Origin: Cladopsammia gracilis | Taxonomy: Eukaryota > Cnidaria > Anthozoa > Scleractinia > Dendrophylliidae | DNA length: 64,000 nucleotides | Assembly: GCA_022457155.1 (NCBI GenBank) | Contig: JAJGOT010000053.1 | Location: 2,175,501 to 2,239,500 of the forward strand | Direction: 5' to 3' | In this document: positions 60,563 through 64,000 of the stretch, in pieces | Layout of the letters: each line of letters opens with the position of its first letter | Position numbering within the stretch: the first letter of the stretch is position 1 | The notes under the pieces: model-generated | What the model saw: only the letters and a program-made list of their open reading frames with translations | Databases searched by the model: none | What the model was told of the DNA's origin: nothing | Program-made: the position numbers and the translations under genes

Positions 60563-61773
60563 TAAGATTTTACCCATTTATTATACATTTTTTCATGTAA
60601 TTTTTTATCAATAGCTTCTATTCTTAATAATTCATCATTAATTTGTGAAATATCATTTCTTATAACTGGTGAATTATTCCCAGCAGCTATTGAACCAATT
60701 AATACTTTTAATCTATCTGTTAATTCTTTTGGATCTTGATAATACATAACACTTGATCCAACCATTTTAGATTTTCCTGATGATTTATGAGGTGGCATAT
60801 TACTTAACATATTTAAATCATTAAAGATTTTTACAGCATTCATTGAATATTTTGTTTTAGGATTGTATCTCTTTGTTAATAGGCTTATAAGAGATTTATC
60901 AGCATCAGCTTCATAGATTAATTTATCATTACGATAAGCTTTCAGTTTTAAATTTTTCATTAGGTTTGGTAAATCAATCATTAATCCACCATATTGATTA
61001 TTTTGAATTTTATAAGCATTTCTTCTTGGTTGTTTATATCTTCTTTTTCCCAAACCTTGACCTTTTTTTGGTGTAAGGACTGCTCCTTTTTTTGCTTTAA
61101 TTAAAAGATCAAGTTTATCTCTATATTTGTTAAATGATTCTGCTTCTTTTTCTAATTTTTCTAATTTTTCTTTTTCTTCTTTACTTATTTTACCTTTTTT
61201 AGTTTTTTTACTTGATATTACTGTTCGTGGTTGTGTATTTTTATCTTTTCTCTTAATTTTATAATCTATTTCTTTCACTTCTTGAATTTCTTCTTTTGAT
61301 AAACTTAAAAGTTCATTTAAAGGTTTTAATCCATATTTTTCAAAAATTTCTTTATCTTCATCAGAACTTCCTTTATCAATATCAATATCAAATACTAATG
61401 GTGGTTTTTTTGCAATTGCTAATTGTTCTTCCTCTGCTTCTGGTCGTATTTGTGGTAATTCTTGATTTAATGTATAAATATCTTGTATTCCCTCTTTTAT
61501 AGCTTTTTGATTTTGTATCATCTGCCCAGTTAAAGCAAGTTGATTTTCTTTCAACTGTTCAATCATTTTATCTTGTTTTTCATCTGTCTTCTTCTGTTGT
61601 TCAACAATAGTTTCTTTTAATGGTTCTCTTAATGTCTTAAAATATTCACTCATAACAACATCACGGACTTGACCTTTGTCTTTCACTTCATTTTTAGCTT
61701 TAGTAACAGCTTTAGCTATTTTATATCCTTTATATTCTGAATCTGCATACTTTTTAATATTTTCTAAATTCAT
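60562..61773 (-). CDS. Coiled-coil basic protein of Polinton type, function unknown
   Basis: The 403-residue protein starts at CTTATAATAAA-ATG. It has an N-terminal Gln/Lys-rich coiled coil (40-105), an acidic patch (DIDIDKGSSDEDKE), a Lys-rich coil (185-230) and GKRRYKQPRRNAYK. The C-terminal domain contains YGGLMIDLPNLMKNLKLKAY, LTKRYNPKTKYSMNAVKIFN and PPHKSSGKSK. That C-terminal domain recurs in cnidarian Polinton-type elements as I recall them, but has no assigned function. It is divergent from the ATPase gene and convergent with the capsid gene, and may be a core or scaffold protein. Confidence 0.6.
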   Translation of the reverse strand: MNLENIKKYADSEYKGYKIAKAVTKAKNEVKDKGQVRDVVMSEYFKTLREPLKETIVEQQKKTDEKQDKMIEQLKENQLALTGQMIQNQKAIKEGIQDIYTLNQELPQIRPEAEEEQLAIAKKPPLVFDIDIDKGSSDEDKEIFEKYGLKPLNELLSLSKEEIQEVKEIDYKIKRKDKNTQPRTVISSKKTKKGKISKEEKEKLEKLEKEAESFNKYRDKLDLLIKAKKGAVLTPKKGQGLGKRRYKQPRRNAYKIQNNQYGGLMIDLPNLMKNLKLKAYRNDKLIYEADADKSLISLLTKRYNPKTKYSMNAVKIFNDLNMLSNMPPHKSSGKSKMVGSSVMYYQDPKELTDRLKVLIGSIAAGNNSPVIRNDISQINDELLRIEAIDKKLHEKMYNKWVKS

Positions 61774-61853
61774 TTTATTATAAGATTATATAATTATTTG
61801 TAAAAATAACATTTAATTTTATTCAAATTATCTATCATTATAATAAAATAAGT
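61774..61853. promoter_or_regulatory. Divergent promoter region
   Basis: 80 nt of AT-only-like sequence separate the coiled-coil gene and the ATPase gene. TTATTATAAGATTATATAAT and ATTATAATAAAATAAGT lie next to the two starts. Confidence 0.45.
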
Positions 61854-62481
61854 ATGAAAATCCCAAATTATGATTCGAATCAAAAAATAAAGTCTAAAAA
61901 ACTATGTGATTTCTTAGATGAAGATTTCAGAATGCTTATTGCTGGTCAAACCCGTTGTGGAAAAACAAATACTCTAATGCATATGATAAGATCCCCATTA
62001 GTTTACTATGATAAAATTTATTATTATGGTCCTAATCATAATCAAGAAAAATTACAAGACCTTAAAAAAAATAATGTCTAGAATTAGTGAAAAAGTTGGA
62101 TACTCTGTTTTAGAATTTCCAGAAGATATAATGGAAACAACAGAATATCCAGAAGATAATAGAAAAATTGTTGTATTTGACGATCTTGTTAATGCTACAG
62201 ATGGAATTCAGAAAAAAATAGCAAATCATTATACTGATGGAAGACATCATGGTATCAGTCCTATTTATCTAAGTCAGAGTTATTATGATGTACCCTCAAA
62301 ATTAAGATTAAATTGTTCTCATATGATTTTATATCCACCTGTGAGTAAAAATCATTTGAATCTTATTGCAAAAGAAAATTTGATTGATCCAAATCTTTTT
62401 AATAAACTTAGACCTTATGAATTCTTGTTTTTAGATAAAGAACAAAAATCAGTTACTAAGAATTTTGATGAAAAAATATAA
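61854..62481 (+). CDS. A32/FtsK-type genome-packaging ATPase, broken at an A8 run
   Basis: The first frame (75 codons) carries the Walker A motif GQTRCGKT (31-38). The second frame, ending 62481, carries a Walker B-like KIVVFDDL and downstream ATPase motifs (GRHHGISPIYLSQSYYDVPS). These are the halves of one packaging ATPase that would pump DNA into capsids. The frame changes by +1 at the A8 run (62064-62071), and the first frame stops just after at TAG 62078-62080. One A fewer would keep the frame open. This is either a mutation or a homopolymer error. The start context is ATAATAAAATAAGT-ATG. Confidence 0.8.
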
Positions 62482-62495
62482 TTAAAAAATAAAAA

Positions 62496-62918
62496 ATGGG
62501 AATATTCAATAATATCAATCAATTCACTAATAATAGACAAATCAGTCAAGAAATAAAACCTAATTTTTTCATTATTGCTAGTTTTATAAAAAGTATATTT
62601 CATAATCGTATAAACTTTAATTCAGGTTCTGCTATAATAATACCTTGCAAATGTAGTTTAATTCATATTCAATCTTATTTTTTTGCTCCAAAAGTACGTG
62701 ATGATTATCAATATAAATTAATAATAAATAGAAATGGAACATTAACACGAAAACATATAATATTTAACTCCACCAATAATGAATATGTATATTTTGATAC
62801 TAACATTTTATTTAATAAAGATGATTTAGTATGGATAATGATATTTAAAAATGAACAACAAAATAATACTATCTCAAATGATCAAATTCTTTTTACTTTT
62901 ACATTTAAACCAGAATAA
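62496..62918 (+). CDS. Short fibre-like protein
   Basis: The 140-residue protein starts MGIFNNINQFTN, almost the same N-terminus as the next gene. It lacks the repeat shaft and continues into a beta-rich block (IIIPCKCSLIHIQSYFF, YQYKLIINRNGTLTRKHIIF, DDLVWIMIFKNEQ) that could be a receptor-binding head. I infer a short fibre with shared capsid anchor and no shaft. It follows the ATPase stop by 14 nt. Confidence 0.5.
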   Translation: MGIFNNINQFTNNRQISQEIKPNFFIIASFIKSIFHNRINFNSGSAIIIPCKCSLIHIQSYFFAPKVRDDYQYKLIINRNGTLTRKHIIFNSTNNEYVYFDTNILFNKDDLVWIMIFKNEQQNNTISNDQILFTFTFKPE

Positions 62919-62963
62919 TATTGTAAAAGAAAATTTGATGAAAAATATAATTATAAAATAAAA

Positions 62964-64000
62964 ATGGGAATATTCAATAATATCAATCAATACACTAATA
63001 TTGATATCAACGAATATATTAGACAGATAAGTCAAGAAATACATGCAAGCACAGGAATTAAATTAGATGCTGATAATAATTACGATATTGAACAAAAACG
63101 ATTAGTAAATCTTAGTGAAGGTATTAATTCTTCTGATGCTATAACTAAACATCAATTTGAAATTGGATTAGAATCAAAACCTAATCCTACTGAAGTTATT
63201 CTTGTTAATGGAGCAAATCATATGACTGGTCATCTTGATTTAGGTGGAAATAGAATCGTTCGTCCTGGAGGAATTGAAATGAATCGAAAATTAATTACAA
63301 ATATGGATACAGATGAAAATAATGATTTATCAGCTGTAAATGTGTTTACTTTGAAGAAAAATCTTAAAGTTACTAAAAATATAGATTTGAAAGAACTTTT
63401 TAATGTTATACAAAGTAAGCAACAAAGTTTTGGTTATTTAACACAAAATTATAACAATTTAGTTTCTTATAATGATGTAAAGAATATTTTCTTATCACGT
63501 AAAGAAGTCTCTCCAATGGAAAATGATATTAATATCAATGATCATCGAATATATAATCTATCAAAATTACCTACATTTAATCATGAAGTACCGAATAAAG
63601 AATATGTTGATCAACAAGATAATAACTTAAACAATATGATAAGTGATTTAAACACAAGAAAATTAAGCAATCCTTCTGGAAAAGACCTTATAATGCAAAG
63701 TCAAAAAATTAGGGGATTGTTAACAGATGAAAATGATCCAAATTCAGCAAGCAATGTTCAATATGTTAAAACAAAAACCAGTGAAAATACTACAAAAATA
63801 ACTAAATTAGAACAAGATTATAAAGATTATGTTAATAAATCTCATATCTCTTCTTCTTTTTACCAAAAAGATCAATTTAGATATTTAATGGAAAATGTTA
63901 ATGAAAGTAGCAGTGAATATGGAATTACAGTATTTGGAATAAATGATTTTTCGGGGAGTCCTCATTTATTCAATAAAAAAGCATATGATTTTAAAATAAA
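62964..64000 (+). CDS. Long fibre-like protein (partial, runs off the window)
   Basis: The frame is open for at least 345 codons. It begins MGIFNNINQYTN, then has shaft-like repeats: MTGHLDLGGNRIV...AVNVFTL, NININDHRIYNLSK...NKEYVD and LIMQSQKIRGLLT...NVQYVK. These follow the D-x-x-x-x-x-I...(A)-x-x-x-YV pattern of phage and adenovirus-like fibres. Coil segments follow (TTKITKLEQDYKDYV). The C-terminal head lies outside. Its 5' flank (62934-62963) repeats the flank of the short gene, including the last codons of the ATPase, so the pair arose by duplication. Confidence 0.6.
   Translation, partial: MGIFNNINQYTNIDINEYIRQISQEIHASTGIKLDADNNYDIEQKRLVNLSEGINSSDAITKHQFEIGLESKPNPTEVILVNGANHMTGHLDLGGNRIVRPGGIEMNRKLITNMDTDENNDLSAVNVFTLKKNLKVTKNIDLKELFNVIQSKQQSFGYLTQNYNNLVSYNDVKNIFLSRKEVSPMENDININDHRIYNLSKLPTFNHEVPNKEYVDQQDNNLNNMISDLNTRKLSNPSGKDLIMQSQKIRGLLTDENDPNSASNVQYVKTKTSENTTKITKLEQDYKDYVNKSHISSSFYQKDQFRYLMENVNESSSEYGITVFGINDFSGSPHLFNKKAYDFKI

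Larger units (their letters stand above)
47364..64000 (+). mobile_element. Polinton/Maverick (adintovirus-like) element, left part; runs off the window
   Basis: From about 47.4 kb the DNA becomes strongly AT-rich and densely coding. The gene set is the Polinton/adintovirus set: protein-primed type PolB, retroviral-type integrase, adenain-like protease, A32-type ATPase, double-jelly-roll capsid, penton-like protein, PLA2 and fibre. The exact left end is uncertain (between about 47364 and 47508), and the right end, TIR and target duplication lie outside. Known Polintons are about 15-20 kb, so 16.6 kb here means little is missing on the right. Decay is limited to one broken paralogue and one A-run indel in the ATPase. 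Confidence 0.85.

Overview
The window looks like anthozoan (probably stony coral) nuclear DNA carrying the left part of a large AT-rich virus-like element. The host assignment rests on three things. There is a cluster of intron-rich TRAF-type genes (RING, TRAF zinc fingers, coiled coil, MATH) of the kind expanded in corals. There is a two-exon secreted gene resembling fibrinogen-like coral skeletal-matrix proteins. The DNA is also dense in short inverted-repeat transposons, tRNA-derived repeats and decayed LINEs. Species cannot be set from the sequence alone.

Layout. 1-15.2 kb: one secreted-protein gene (3888-5432, + strand) among many MITE-like elements, some nested, two minisatellites, and a 20-bp satellite made of tRNA D-arms. 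15.26-25.57 kb (- strand): TRAF-like gene A, seven exons, with a probable single-base frameshift in the last exon. 30.15-40.08 kb (- strand): TRAF-like gene B, five exons, open throughout. 43.51-45.60 kb (- strand): the last two exons of TRAF-like gene C. Its 5' exons are not seen before the virus-like element begins. The spacers hold LINE remnants, a 283-bp near-perfect palindrome, a hammerhead-ribozyme-like motif and a decayed DNA polymerase B tail (37.4-37.8 kb) from a different Polinton-like lineage.

About 47.4-64 kb: a Polinton/Maverick (adintovirus-like) element that runs off the window. Seen in order: protein-primed type DNA polymerase B, a small basic ORF, a zinc-ribbon VLTF3-like factor, two tandem paralogues of unknown function (the second broken), a DUF2738-like ssDNA-binding protein, then on the - strand integrase with chromodomain, parvovirus-type phospholipase A2 and a small zinc-ribbon ORF. 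After these come a pX/pVI-like minor virion protein, an adenain-like protease, a penton-like protein, another amphipathic minor virion protein, a double-jelly-roll major capsid protein, a coiled-coil basic protein (- strand), an A32/FtsK-type packaging ATPase (broken at an A-run) and two fibre-like genes sharing one N-terminal anchor. Together they cover replication, integration, late transcription, capsid assembly, maturation, packaging and attachment.

The most interesting signal is the - strand zinc ribbon, PLA2 and integrase cassette. The PLA2 and integrase frames lack usable ATG codons. Each lies in the -1 frame of the ORF before it, and each junction carries a canonical -1 slippery heptamer (GGGAAAC, then AAAAAAC) in the right phase, a 6-nt spacer and a stem-loop. 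This is the gag-pro-pol logic of betaretroviruses inside a Polinton-type element. The protease ORF likewise lacks an ATG and lies -1 to the preceding ORF, with twelve A residues at the overlap. All calls were made by hand reading; no search or folding program was run.
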